Shown: in pieces, positions 54,070 to 63,086 of the stretch | How the letters are laid out: each line of letters begins with the position of its first letter | Numbering within the stretch: the stretch's first letter is position 1 | Position numbers and translations under genes: made by a program | The notes under the pieces: generated by a model | What the model was told of the DNA's origin: nothing | Database searches by the model: none | What the model saw: the letters and a program-made list of their open reading frames with translations, nothing else | Assembly: GCF_003258365.1 (NCBI RefSeq) | Contig: NZ_QHKM01000002.1 | Location: 640,268-704,267, forward strand | Origin: Hymenobacter edaphi | GTDB taxonomy: Bacteria; Bacteroidota; Bacteroidia; Cytophagales; Hymenobacteraceae | Reading direction: 5' to 3' | DNA length: 64,000 nucleotides

Positions 54070-55773
54070 ATGAACGTCCGCAAAACTACCCTCGGCCTCG
54101 CGGCCGGCGCCGCCCTGCTGTTTTCCTTCAAGTCGGCTACCGACAGTGAGCGGTACTTCGAAATAGCGAAGAACCTCGACATCTTCGCCACGCTCTTCAA
54201 GGAAGTCAATACCTACTACGTCGACGACGTGGCGCCTTCCAAGGTGATGAAGACCGGCATCGACGCGATGCTCAAGTCGCTCGACCCGTACACCAACTAC
54301 ATCCCCGAGGACGACATCGAGGACTTCCGCACGATGACCACCGGGCAGTACGGCGGCATCGGGGCGGTGGTGGTGAAGCGCAGCGGCAAAACCATTGTGC
54401 AGACGGCCTACGAAGGCTTTCCGGCCCAGAAGGCCGGCCTGCTGCCCGGCGACGAAATCCTGTCCATCAACGGCATCAGCATGGACAAGAAGACCAACTC
54501 GGACATCAGCAAGCTGCTGAAGGGCCAGGCCAACTCCACCGTGAAGCTCATGGTGACGCGCTACGGCCAGGATGCCCCGGTGGAAATCAACATCACCCGC
54601 GACAAGATTCAGGTCGACAACGTGCCCTACTACGGCATGCTGACCTCCGATATCGGCTACTTCCAGCTCTCGGGCTTCACCGTGGATGCCTCCCGCGAGG
54701 TGCGCACGGCGGTGGCCAAGCTCAAGGAGCAGGGCGCCAAGAAAATCGTGTTCGATTTGCGCGACAACCCCGGCGGCCTGCTCAACGAGGCCGTGAACAT
54801 CTCCAACCTGTTCGTGGACAAGGGGCTCGACATCGTCAGCACCAAAGGCAAGGTGACGGAGTGGAACAAGACCTACAAGGCCCTGGACGTGCCGCTCGAC
54901 ACCCAGATTCCGCTGGCCATCATCACTTCCAACCGCTCGGCTTCGGCCTCCGAAATCGTGACGGGCGTGATGCAGGACTACGACCGCGCCGTGGTGGTGG
55001 GTGAGCGGACATTCGGCAAGGGCCTGGTGCAGGCCACCCGGCCGCTGAGCTACAACTCGCAGCTGAAGGTGACTACCGCCAAGTACTACATTCCGAGCGG
55101 GCGCTGCATCCAGGAAATCGACTACACTCACCGCGCCGACGACGGTACGCTGGGCAAGGTGCCGGATTCCTTGCGCACGGCCTTCAAAACCCACGCCGGC
55201 CGCGTGGTGTACGACGGCGGCGGCGTGGCCCCCGACGTGGACGTGAAAGACCCGGAAGTGGCCGCCATTACGCGGGTGCTTATCCAGAAAAACTACCTGT
55301 TCGACTACGCCACCCGCTACCGGGCCGAGCACCAGAGCATTCCGCCCTCGCGCGAGTTTCAGCTCTCGGATGCCGAGTACCAGAAGTTCGTGCAGTGGCT
55401 GCAGGGCAAGGACATCAACTACTCCACGCCCGCCGAAAAGGCCCTCACCAGCCTGATTACGCAGACCAAGGACGAAAAGCACTACGACGACGTGAAGGCG
55501 GAGCTGGAAGGCATCCGCAAGAAGGTCACCGTCAACAAGGCCAACGACCTGACGCGCTTCAAGCCCGAAATCCGGGAGCTGCTGGAGCAGGAAATCGTGT
55601 CGCGCTACTACTTTCAGCGCGGCGGCATTGAAGCCACTTTCGACGACGACCCCAACATCCTGGCCGCCATTCAGGTGCTCAACGACCAGCCGCGCTACAA
55701 CTCGCTGCTCAAGCCGGGCGGTAAGTCGGCCAGCGCCATGAAGGGCTCCGGGGTACCGAGCAACAAGCAGTAG
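54070..55773 (+). CDS. S41-family C-terminal processing protease
   Basis: 567 residues from MNVRKTTLGLAAGAALLFSF. N-terminal cap, then a PDZ domain about 85-165 (GGIGAVVVKRSGKTIVQTAY, GLLPGDEILSINGISM), and the protease core with FDLRDNPGGLLNEAVNISNL, then NRSASASEIVTGVMQDYDRA (Ser292) and VVGERTFGKGLVQATRPL (Lys317): the Ser-Lys dyad at the usual 25-residue spacing. After about 400 a family-specific helical extension follows. It degrades or trims exported proteins in the periplasm; the N terminus lacks a classical cleavage site and may be a membrane anchor. Confidence 0.94.
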   Translation: MNVRKTTLGLAAGAALLFSFKSATDSERYFEIAKNLDIFATLFKEVNTYYVDDVAPSKVMKTGIDAMLKSLDPYTNYIPEDDIEDFRTMTTGQYGGIGAVVVKRSGKTIVQTAYEGFPAQKAGLLPGDEILSINGISMDKKTNSDISKLLKGQANSTVKLMVTRYGQDAPVEINITRDKIQVDNVPYYGMLTSDIGYFQLSGFTVDASREVRTAVAKLKEQGAKKIVFDLRDNPGGLLNEAVNISNLFVDKGLDIVSTKGKVTEWNKTYKALDVPLDTQIPLAIITSNRSASASEIVTGVMQDYDRAVVVGERTFGKGLVQATRPLSYNSQLKVTTAKYYIPSGRCIQEIDYTHRADDGTLGKVPDSLRTAFKTHAGRVVYDGGGVAPDVDVKDPEVAAITRVLIQKNYLFDYATRYRAEHQSIPPSREFQLSDAEYQKFVQWLQGKDINYSTPAEKALTSLITQTKDEKHYDDVKAELEGIRKKVTVNKANDLTRFKPEIRELLEQEIVSRYYFQRGGIEATFDDDPNILAAIQVLNDQPRYNSLLKPGGKSASAMKGSGVPSNKQ

Positions 55774-55789
55774 ATCGATTGCCTTTTTT

Positions 55790-55829
55790 GAAAGCAGATC
55801 CGGTGACGGGTCTGCTTTCCGCGTTTTTG
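55790..55829 (+). terminator. Intrinsic terminator of the S41 protease gene
   Basis: GAAAGCAGATCCG and CGGGTCTGCTTTC form a 13-bp stem (one G-U) with a GTGA loop, 17 bases past the stop; TTTTT follows after seven bases. Confidence 0.65.
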
Positions 55830-55835
55830 GCCCTG

Positions 55836-56438
55836 ATGAAGCAGGTTTTGACATGGGCGGGCATCTGGCTAATGGCTACTTCGGCGTATGCCCAAGCTCA
55901 GCCAACGGCCATCCGGCGGGCAGTTCTCACGCATCTGCGTCGGCGGATACTGCCAGCTATAAGCCAAGATGGACCGGGGGATTGGCTCTACAACGACGCT
56001 GGTAAACGCCGCCGCATCAAGCCGGAAAGACGGCTGGACAGTCCGTGCTTCTGCCCCGATAATATTTATGGGTATCAATACCGCGACGCGAATGGAAAGT
56101 CGGAACGCTCCAAAGTGCGGCTGTATAAATATGTTGATACGGAAAAAGCAGCGGATGACTGCGCTACGTGTAACGCATTGCTGGATCAGCGGCTGGTAGA
56201 ATTACTGGCCCCGCAGGGACGCCGACTGAACGCCGACCATGTTCTGCTAGGCGTAAGCGAAGCACGCTGCCAGGGCGACTTTTGCGCCATCCGAGTTACG
56301 CTGGTCAAGTCGACTGTCCGGCCAGATGAACCAAGGGATATCAGCCCCGACAACAAGCTGTATTTCTACCTGATACTGCGCAGCACCAATTATGCCCTGG
56401 TCGATTGGTTTTACCTCGTGCCGCAACGATTCCACTAA
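55836..56438 (+). CDS. Exported protein of unknown function, atypical composition
   Basis: 200 residues from MKQVLTWAGIWLMATSAYAQ; signal peptide cut before Gln. The mature protein has no recognised fold: a basic helix (TAIRRAVLTHLRRRILP), a Cys pair in LDSPCFCPDNIYGYQY, a DDCATC motif at residues about 102-107, and a final strand region LYFYLILRSTNYALVDWFYL. Five cysteines could form disulfides. The codon use is visibly less GC-rich than neighbouring genes (AAT, ATT, TAT, ATA codons), a sign of possible recent acquisition. It starts inside the tail of the S41 terminator. Confidence 0.58.
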   Translation: MKQVLTWAGIWLMATSAYAQAQPTAIRRAVLTHLRRRILPAISQDGPGDWLYNDAGKRRRIKPERRLDSPCFCPDNIYGYQYRDANGKSERSKVRLYKYVDTEKAADDCATCNALLDQRLVELLAPQGRRLNADHVLLGVSEARCQGDFCAIRVTLVKSTVRPDEPRDISPDNKLYFYLILRSTNYALVDWFYLVPQRFH

Positions 56439-56555
56439 CAACCCTGCTTCCTGCTTCCTGCTTACCGTCCCATGAAGCCGCTACTTGTGAGCCGCAGCTG
56501 CCGCATATCCATACCGTACTGGGTGCTGAACAGCGTGGCAATGCCTTGGGTCGCG

Positions 56556-56563
56556 TAATTTTG
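56556..56563 (+). promoter_or_regulatory. tsaB -7 element
   Basis: TAATTTTG ends five bases before the tsaB ATG; no good -33 box is seen. It would produce a leaderless mRNA. Confidence 0.42.
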
Positions 56564-56568
56564 CACCG

Positions 56569-57264
56569 ATGCCCCTGATTCTCGCCCTCGAAACTTCCTC
56601 GCCCGTCTGCTCCGTAGCCCTCACGCTCGACGGCGCCCTGCTGGCTGCCTCGGAGCTGCGCCTGGAAAAATCGCACTCCTCGCACCTGACCGTGCTCATC
56701 GAGCAGCTGCTCAGCAACGCCGGCTACGCTCTGTCCCAGCTCTCCGCTCTGGCCGTGTCCGACGGGCCGGGCTCCTACACGGGGCTGCGCATCGGGGCGG
56801 CGGCGGCCAAGGGGCTGTGCTACGCGCTGGGGCTGCCGCTGCTGGCGGTAGGCACGCTGCCGGCGCTGGCGCATCAGGTGGCGCGGCAGGTGCCGGGCGC
56901 GGCGCGCTACCGTTTCGCTCCGTTGCTCGATGCCCGGCGCATGGAGGTGTACGCGGCCCTGTATGCGGCCGATGGGCAGGAATGGCGGGCGCCCGCGCCC
57001 GTTATCCTCGACGCCGACAGTTGGGCCGCTGAGTTAGCCGAAGGGCCGGTGGTGTTCTTCGGCAGCGGCGCGGCCAAGTTTCAGCCCCTGGTAGCCGACA
57101 ATCCGAATGCACTATTTGTGGCCGACGTGCATCCCTCGGCCATTGCCGTGGCCCAATTGGCTGAGGCCGCCTTTGCCCGGGGGGAGTTCAAGGACGTGGC
57201 TTACTACGAGCCGTTTTACCTGAAGGACGTCTACACCACCACGCCCAAAGCGGCGCAGGGGTAG
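56569..57264 (+). CDS. tsaB: tRNA threonylcarbamoyladenosine biosynthesis protein TsaB
   Basis: 231 residues from MPLILALETSSPVCSVALTL. The ASKHA-like start ILALETSSPVCSVAL and the signature ALAVSDGPGSYTGLRIGAAA AKGLCYALGLPLLAVGTL (about 62-100) are typical of TsaB. It partners TsaD and TsaE to make t6A37 on ANN-decoding tRNAs. TsaB lacks the metal-binding residues of TsaD, as here. The expected C-terminal half is present. The start follows a -7 box closely. Confidence 0.92.
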   Translation: MPLILALETSSPVCSVALTLDGALLAASELRLEKSHSSHLTVLIEQLLSNAGYALSQLSALAVSDGPGSYTGLRIGAAAAKGLCYALGLPLLAVGTLPALAHQVARQVPGAARYRFAPLLDARRMEVYAALYAADGQEWRAPAPVILDADSWAAELAEGPVVFFGSGAAKFQPLVADNPNALFVADVHPSAIAVAQLAEAAFARGEFKDVAYYEPFYLKDVYTTTPKAAQG

Positions 57265-57635
57265 CCCCCGGTGGCCCGACCGGCCGCTACTGCAGCGCGG
57301 GCTGCCGGTATTTCCCCGCTGGGGCTCGATAGGGGGTAGCGCGGGCTTTGGATACGTTCCCCTGAACTTCCAATACCTCCCCGCAAGCTTTTGAGACGGT
57401 CCCACGAGCAATCAGAAGCTGCCTGCGAGGGTTAGGAACCTTCTCCGGTCAGTTAGGAACCTTCCCAAGAGCAATGTTTGGCCCGGTGGAAGCTCTGAAG
57501 GTCGTTTCGGGCTCGGCTGGTCAGGAGACGGTTGGGGAGCTTAATTTTGCAGCCGGAAGAGCGGCCGAACGAAACCGCGCCGACGTTGTTTTACCGGCAA
57601 CGGCCGCTGCGGCCGCCGTCATTGCTACTACTACC
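57265..57635 (+). other. Gap with degenerate 21-bp tandem repeat, before the DUF2480 gene
   Basis: 371 bases without a gene. From 57347 to 57493 seven contiguous 21-base units can be aligned (57347, 57368, 57389, 57410, 57431, 57452, 57473). The rough consensus is TTnGRnACnTTCCCnnGAGC; position 13 is C in all seven, and units five and six share 12 opening bases. A -7-like TAATTTTG lies at 57542-57549, 87 bases before the DUF2480 ATG. Confidence 0.6.
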
Positions 57636-58145
57636 ATGGACGAAATCATCAACCGCGTCGCGCAGAGTGCCCTCACCAGCCTCAACCTGGAAGAGCTGAA
57701 GCACCCCGGCGAGCGGGTCGTGTACGACATCAAGGACAACCTCTTCCACGGCCTGATCCTGCGCGAAAAGGACTTCCGCGACTTCATCAAAACCCACGAC
57801 TGGAGCCAGTACGACGGCAAGAACGTGGCCATCGTCTGCTCGGCCGATGCCATTGTGCCCACCTGGGCCTACATGCTGCTGGCCTCCAAGCTGCAGGGCC
57901 ACGCCCACCGCTACGTCTTCGGCGGCCTCGACGCGCTGGAGCAGGAGTTGTTCCACGAAGCCATAGCCAGCCTCAACCCCGAGGATTACCGCGACGCCAA
58001 GCTGGTGGTCAAAGGCTGCGGCACCGACCCGGTGCCGACGTACGCCTACGTGGCCATCATGCAGAAGCTGCTGCCCGTCACGAGCAGCATCATGTACGGC
58101 GAGCCGTGCAGCACCGTGCCGCTCTACAAGCGCCCCAAAGCCTAG
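57636..58145 (+). CDS. DUF2480 family protein
   Basis: 169 residues from MDEIINRVAQSALTSLNLEE. The Bacteroidota-specific DUF2480 features are plain: ERVVYDIKDNLFHGLILREK, KDFRDFIKTHDWSQYDGKNV, AIVCSADAIVPTWAYMLLAS and GCGTDPVPTYAYVAIMQKLL. The function is unknown; the family is soluble and widely conserved in the phylum. Frames starting further upstream lie in the 21-bp repeat and lack family similarity. Convergent with the next gene, 24 bases apart, without an obvious terminator. Confidence 0.93.
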   Translation: MDEIINRVAQSALTSLNLEELKHPGERVVYDIKDNLFHGLILREKDFRDFIKTHDWSQYDGKNVAIVCSADAIVPTWAYMLLASKLQGHAHRYVFGGLDALEQELFHEAIASLNPEDYRDAKLVVKGCGTDPVPTYAYVAIMQKLLPVTSSIMYGEPCSTVPLYKRPKA

Positions 58146-58169
58146 CCCGGGCCGTACGCTGGCCTGGCC

Positions 58170-58919
58170 TTACTGCGCTTTGTCGACGCTGTCGAGCAGC
58201 GAGGCCATGCCGGCTTCGGTGTTATCGGTTTTTTTGCTGGCCAGCGCGGCTTTGATGGCGGCGGCCAGCTCGGGCGCGGCCCCACTCAGCGACTTGGCGT
58301 TCAGCTTCACGGGCACGGCCGTACCATCGGGCCGGCTCAGAAAGTAGGTATACACCTCCGCTATCCGGTCGTTGTTGGTGTCGCCGTTCAGGGCCTGCGC
58401 GTCGCTGGCGCGGTGCAGCTGGCGGCCGTGGTGCTTCAGCAGGCTGTAGTGGCCGGCGTGCAGCACCTCCACGTAGTTGAGCCGCTGTTCGGGGCGGACC
58501 GCATTTTCAAAACGCCGGAAGGTGCGCAGCCGGTCGGGGCTCAACTCGTCTTTCACCACAAAGCTTTGCACGCTGTTGTGGTCGAGCAGCAGGGTATCGG
58601 TTTTGCCCTTATGCACGCCCAGCAGCTGCTGCCCGTAGGCATCGTACTGCAGCAGCAAGTCGCCGAGGCGCTGTTTGTTGTTCATCACAATCTCGCCCGG
58701 CTGCCAGCTGCGTTGCACAAACGGCTGGCCTTCGAGGTGGCGCCAGGCGTTGCCGTAGGCGTGGTCCATTTTGCCCTGCAGCTGCGTTTCCAGTTTGTCG
58801 CTCGGGCGCAGGCTGACGCCCGAGGTCGTGCCGGGCAAAGTGACGTTTATGGGCTGCTGGGCCGCAGCCGATCCGGCCGATATACCAATAAGCAGGGCGG
58901 TGGAGGCGAGTAGTTTCAT
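58170..58919 (-). CDS. Exported protein of unknown function
   Basis: 249 residues from MKLLASTALLIGISAGSAAA, signal peptide cut before QQPINVTL. The mature part begins with TLPGTTSGVSLRPSD, then helices (KLETQLQGKMDHAYGNAWRH), a beta-rich central region (FVVKDELSPDRLRTFRRFEN, RLNYVEVLHAGHYSLLKHHG) with several histidines, and a C-terminal LNAKSLSGAAPELAAAIKAA helix. GHYSLLKHHGRQLHRASD resembles the repeated YXLLV.. phrase of uncharacterised Bacteroidota proteins but gives no function. It is likely periplasmic or surface-bound. Confidence 0.65.
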   Translation of the reverse strand: MKLLASTALLIGISAGSAAAQQPINVTLPGTTSGVSLRPSDKLETQLQGKMDHAYGNAWRHLEGQPFVQRSWQPGEIVMNNKQRLGDLLLQYDAYGQQLLGVHKGKTDTLLLDHNSVQSFVVKDELSPDRLRTFRRFENAVRPEQRLNYVEVLHAGHYSLLKHHGRQLHRASDAQALNGDTNNDRIAEVYTYFLSRPDGTAVPVKLNAKSLSGAAPELAAAIKAALASKKTDNTEAGMASLLDSVDKAQ

Positions 58920-59085
58920 ACAGCTTCGGGTGGGGGAGCAAAGGATAAGGTTTTGCCGGCGCTTGGCCGGGTGCCGCTGAGGAAACGGCTGGGCCAGGCC
59001 GCGCTCAGCACGGGCTTGCATCAGGCAATCAAGGCTGAATTAACGAAAAGCTCCTTAACATCGCAGTCTATCAGCGCCTTTTTCG

Positions 59086-60447
59086 ATGACGCAGCCCCGT
59101 CCCTCTGTTTATAAAATCGGCTTTTACACCGGTGTGGCCATTGTCGTGGCCAATATGGTCGGGACGGGCGTCTTCACCAGCCTGGGGTTTCAGGTGCTCG
59201 GCACCCACAGCGGCTTCGCGCTGCTGATGCTGTGGCTGGTGGGTGGCGTCATTGCGCTGTGCGGGGCGCTGTGCTACGGCGAGCTGGCGGCGGCGCTGCC
59301 CCGCTCGGGCGGCGAGTACCACTACCTCTCGCGCATCTACCACCCGGCCGTAGGCTTCCTCTCGGGCTGGGTATCGGCCACGGTCGGCTTCGCGGCGCCC
59401 ACGGCCCTGGCCGCCATTGCCCTGGGCAGCTACGCCAAAAGCGTGTGGCCCGACGTGCACGCCAATCTGCTGTCCCTGGCCGTGGTGCTCCTCATCACGG
59501 CCGTTCACCTGATCAGCAGCCAGGTCGGCAGCCGGTTTCAGGTGGCGGTTACGGTGCTGAAAGTGGCGTTGCTGATCCTCTTCATCGGCGCGGGCCTGCT
59601 GGCCGAGCCGCAGCCGCTGCGCTTCGTGCCCGCCGCGGCCGACTGGCGCGAGTTGCTCACGCCCGCCTTTGCCGTGTCGCTGATTTACGTTTCATACGCC
59701 TATTCGGGCTGGAATGCGGCCGTGTACATGGCCGGCGAAGTCGAGCAGCCCCAGCGCAACCTGCCGCGCATCCTGCTCGGCGGCACGGCCCTGGTGGCCC
59801 TGCTCTACGTGGTGCTGAACTACGTGTTTTTGCGCACTACCCCGCTCGATACGCTGGCGGGGCAGCTGGAAGTGGGGTTTCTGGCCGCCAACCAGATCTT
59901 TGGTGTAGCCGTGGGCAAGTTTATGGGTGCCGCCATTGCGGGGCTGCTGATATCCACGGTCAGTTCCATGGTTTTCGCGGGCCCGCGCATTATTCAGACG
60001 ATGGGCGAAGACCTGCCCGCCCTGCACTGGCTGGCCCGCCGCAGCCGCCGCGGCCTGCCCGTGCGCGCCACGCTGTTTCAGGCGCTGCTGACGGTGGTAT
60101 TCATCATTTCCGGCACGTTTGAGCAAGTGCTGCTCTACGCCGGCTTCGTGCTGAACCTGTTTACCTTCCTGACGGTGCTGGGCCTGTTTGTGCTCCGCCT
60201 CCGGCAGCCCGAGCTGCCGCGCCCCTACCGCACCTGGGGCTACCCCTTCACGCCGCTGCTGTTCCTGCTGCTCAACGGCTGGACGCTGGTATTTCTGCTG
60301 CGCGACAAGTACGAGGAATCCTTGCTGGGGCTCGGCACGGTGCTGGCCGGGCTGGTGGTGTATGCCATCATTCAGGTGCTCGGCGCCGGGCGCCGGCCGG
60401 CGGCGCGGGTAGGGGAGGAGCAGCCCAACGCCGGCCGGGCCAGCTGA
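59086..60447 (+). CDS. APC-family amino-acid permease
   Basis: 453 residues from MTQPRPSVYKIGFYTGVAIV. About twelve hydrophobic helices; the TM1 unwinding motif MVGTGVFTSLG is the substrate-binding GxG element of the APC superfamily, followed by YGELAAALPRSGGEYHYLSR (TM3 loop signature), FLSGWVSATVGFAAPTALAA and SYAYSGWNAAVYMAGEVEQP (TM6). It should exchange or import amino acids across the inner membrane; the exact substrate is not readable. No neighbouring catabolic gene indicates one. Confidence 0.92.
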   Translation: MTQPRPSVYKIGFYTGVAIVVANMVGTGVFTSLGFQVLGTHSGFALLMLWLVGGVIALCGALCYGELAAALPRSGGEYHYLSRIYHPAVGFLSGWVSATVGFAAPTALAAIALGSYAKSVWPDVHANLLSLAVVLLITAVHLISSQVGSRFQVAVTVLKVALLILFIGAGLLAEPQPLRFVPAAADWRELLTPAFAVSLIYVSYAYSGWNAAVYMAGEVEQPQRNLPRILLGGTALVALLYVVLNYVFLRTTPLDTLAGQLEVGFLAANQIFGVAVGKFMGAAIAGLLISTVSSMVFAGPRIIQTMGEDLPALHWLARRSRRGLPVRATLFQALLTVVFIISGTFEQVLLYAGFVLNLFTFLTVLGLFVLRLRQPELPRPYRTWGYPFTPLLFLLLNGWTLVFLLRDKYEESLLGLGTVLAGLVVYAIIQVLGAGRRPAARVGEEQPNAGRAS

Positions 60448-60533
60448 GCGGCTGCCGCGGGGGCCTGCCCGGGGCAAGCCGGATAACGTTTCGGGCGCTT
60501 ATCTTTCCCGCCGATAATTGCCTGCTGCTGCTC

Positions 60534-61742
60534 ATGACCTTTTTCCTCCGTCGCTGGCTGCTCCCGGTTGCTCTGCTGACCGTCGTTGCCTGTTCCGAAC
60601 GCAAATCCGCGCCCACCGAGTCGGCTGCGCCCGCCGCCCCGGCCCCCGATTCGGCCGTCGTCGCCGCCGCGCCTGCTCCCGCGTCCGCGCCGGCCGATAC
60701 GTCCGATCTGCAGGATGTGGCGGCTTACCTGGCCGGCATGCCCGTCAAGCAGTCGTCCGGCCTGCGTAGCCTCACCGCCAAACCGGAATGGCAGCGCTTT
60801 GCCGCCGACGCCGACAAGAGCTGGGCCAGCTACGACGCCACGCGTACCGACAAAATTGAGGGCTGGGCCCGCCAGGAGCTGGATTCCGTCCGTCGCACCA
60901 GCCCCGTGGTGTTCTACCCGTTCAGCGGCCCCGATCTGCTGAACGCCGTCACCGTATTTCCGCGGAGCAATACCTACGTGCTCGTGGGCCTGGAGCCCGT
61001 TGGTACGGTCCCGGGACAGGCTTCGCTCGAAAGCCCGAAGCTTTACAACGCCATCAAAACCTCCCTGTGGTCGGTGCTGAGTTTTAGCTTCTTCCGCACC
61101 AACAGCATGGCCGTCGACCTGAAGTCCCTGGAGCTGGACGGCTCGCTGCCGCTACTCATGCTCTTTGCGGCCCGCACCCACCACCAGATTACCGACGTAC
61201 GCTATATCCGCCTCACCCCCGAAGGCAAGGCCGTGCCCGCCGACTCCGTCGATGCGAAGGCCCGGCTCGTTCCCGGGGTCGAAGTAGGCATGCGCGCCGC
61301 CGATGGGCAGGCGCAGAAGGTGTACTACTTCTCCGCCGACCTTAGCGACTGGAGGCTCGGGCAAACCAAGGCCTCCATCCTGCAGTACACCCGCAGCCTC
61401 GGCCCGCTGACTACCTACGTCAAGTCGGCCACCTACCTGATGCACAAGCCCTACTTCAGCCAGGTGCGCAACCTGATTCTGGAGCGCAGCCGCTACGTGC
61501 TGCAGGACGATTCTGGCATCGCCCTGAAGTACTTTCAGCCCACCGATTGGCAGTTCATCCATTACGGCACCTATCATCGGCCGATTCCGATGTTTGCCAA
61601 GCATTATCAGCCCACGCTCACCGCGGCGTACCGCGACTCCGTCAACAAGCCCCGCCCGCTGCCTTTCGGCACCGGCTATAACTGGCGCGTCAACGATTCC
61701 AATCTGTTGCTGGCCAAGCGCCGGACCGACCCGATAAACTAG
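60534..61742 (+). CDS. Lipoprotein of unknown function
   Basis: 402 residues; lipobox Cys20 (LLTVVACSERK). Ala/Pro-rich linker about 24-55, then a large mixed domain: VVFYPFSGPDLLNAVTVFPR, YVLVGLEPVGTVPGQASLES, LLMLFAARTHHQITDVRYIR, KVYYFSADLSDWRLGQTKAS, and a final FAKHYQPTLTAAYRDSVNKP ... NDSNLLLAKR. It looks like a complete, conserved domain with a hydrophobic core, but I cannot name the family. Same strand as the APC permease, 86 bases before it. Confidence 0.65.
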   Translation: MTFFLRRWLLPVALLTVVACSERKSAPTESAAPAAPAPDSAVVAAAPAPASAPADTSDLQDVAAYLAGMPVKQSSGLRSLTAKPEWQRFAADADKSWASYDATRTDKIEGWARQELDSVRRTSPVVFYPFSGPDLLNAVTVFPRSNTYVLVGLEPVGTVPGQASLESPKLYNAIKTSLWSVLSFSFFRTNSMAVDLKSLELDGSLPLLMLFAARTHHQITDVRYIRLTPEGKAVPADSVDAKARLVPGVEVGMRAADGQAQKVYYFSADLSDWRLGQTKASILQYTRSLGPLTTYVKSATYLMHKPYFSQVRNLILERSRYVLQDDSGIALKYFQPTDWQFIHYGTYHRPIPMFAKHYQPTLTAAYRDSVNKPRPLPFGTGYNWRVNDSNLLLAKRRTDPIN

Positions 61743-61793
61743 TCTTAAGGAGTATAAAAAAACGCTCGTGGTACAAACTGGTATTTCCTGCGC

Positions 61794-63086
61794 ATGATAT
61801 TGCTTCGGTTTGTTGCAGTTGGCGTAGCGGCAGCAGCGACGATAGGCGGTTTTTCGGGCCGTCTGTCGCCGCTTAAGTCCGTTGCCGTTAAGCTGCCCGC
61901 CAAAGCCCAAGATCCGCTGGACAGCTTGTTGCGCGCTACGCCCGGCTTGGCGGCCGTGGTGCGCCAGGCCGATAAGTACGAGTTGCAGGTCATCTACACC
62001 CGCATCGACCGCGACGCCGCCGGCCAGCCCCGTTTCACTCAGTACGATTATCGTCTCGACGAGCGGGCCTACTTCAACCCAGCCAGCCTGGTCAAGCTGC
62101 CCGTCGCCATTCTTTCGCTGCAGAAGCTCAACCAGCTTCGCCAGCGGGTGCCGGCTCTTACCCGTCGGACCATTATGGCCACCGGTACCGCCGGCCGCTG
62201 CCAGACCGCCGTGCCCTTCGCCGCGCCCGCCGATTCCGACCGGGTCGCCAGCGTGGGCAACTATATAAAGCGTATGCTGCTGGTCAGCGACAATCAGGCC
62301 TACAACCGCCTCTACGAGTTCCTCGGCCAGCAATACCTGCACGAGCAGCTCCGGGCCCTTGGCTATCCGCAGGTGCGCATCACGCGCCGTTTCGCTCCGT
62401 GCGACACGGCCGCTAACCGCTGCACCAATCCCGTTACCTTTCACGAGGCGTCTGGCTCTATTGTATATAGTCAGGCTGCCGCGTGCAATTCCTCACCGCT
62501 GGGTTATCCGTTGGGGCGTATCCGCAAGGGGCAGGGCTATTACACCGGCCGGCAGCTGATCCGGCAGCCTTACGATTTCACCACGGCCAACTATTTGCCC
62601 TTGCAGGTCGTCAACGACCTGCTACGCTCCGTTCTGTTTCCGGGCACAAATTCATTGGGCTCAAACTCCGGCTTACCACCCGCCGATCTGGCCTTTCTAC
62701 GTTATCACCTGGGCGCCACCCCCCAGGGCTCCGGTTTTCGCGCCTACGCCTCCTCCAGCTACTTCCCTTCTTATAAGAAGTACCTCTATTACGGACGCCA
62801 GCGGCAAGCCCCGCCGCAGCCAGGCCTCCGTATCTATAATATCGTCGGTATGTCCCACGGCTACCTTGCCGATTGCGCTTACTTCTCCGATGAGCAGACT
62901 GGTGCCGAATTCATGCTGAGCGCCGTGCTGTATCTCAACGCCGATGGTATTCTGAACGATGGCCAATACGAATACGCTTCCTTGGGGCTTCCATTCCTGG
63001 CTCAGCTGGGGCAAGCCGTCTATCGGTTAGAGCAACAACGGCCCCGGGCCTTTCGGCTCTCATTGCCGACTCCAGCGGAGCGGTGA
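61794..63086 (+). CDS. Serine hydrolase of the class A beta-lactamase fold, lacking the KTG lysine
   Basis: 430 residues from MILLRFVAVGVAAAATIGGF (N-terminal hydrophobic anchor). Motifs: FNPASLVKLPVAILSLQKLN (SxxK, Ser97-Lys100 region), and LLVSDNQAYNRLYEFLGQQY (SDN loop). Glu166-bearing omega loop is not recognisable, and where KTG is expected the sequence reads YNIVGMSHGYLADCAYFSDE, with Ile in the lysine place. It is therefore more likely a peptidase/esterase-type or non-enzymatic member than an antibiotic-hydrolysing beta-lactamase. A final helix LPFLAQLGQAVYRLE is conserved in this Bacteroidota group. Last gene before the rRNA promoters. Confidence 0.8.
   Translation: MILLRFVAVGVAAAATIGGFSGRLSPLKSVAVKLPAKAQDPLDSLLRATPGLAAVVRQADKYELQVIYTRIDRDAAGQPRFTQYDYRLDERAYFNPASLVKLPVAILSLQKLNQLRQRVPALTRRTIMATGTAGRCQTAVPFAAPADSDRVASVGNYIKRMLLVSDNQAYNRLYEFLGQQYLHEQLRALGYPQVRITRRFAPCDTAANRCTNPVTFHEASGSIVYSQAAACNSSPLGYPLGRIRKGQGYYTGRQLIRQPYDFTTANYLPLQVVNDLLRSVLFPGTNSLGSNSGLPPADLAFLRYHLGATPQGSGFRAYASSSYFPSYKKYLYYGRQRQAPPQPGLRIYNIVGMSHGYLADCAYFSDEQTGAEFMLSAVLYLNADGILNDGQYEYASLGLPFLAQLGQAVYRLEQQRPRAFRLSLPTPAER

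Noticed and set aside
61794..63086. Antibiotic-resistance beta-lactamase
   Set aside because: SxxK and SDN are present but the KTG lysine and the Glu166 loop are not, so a resistance role is not supported.
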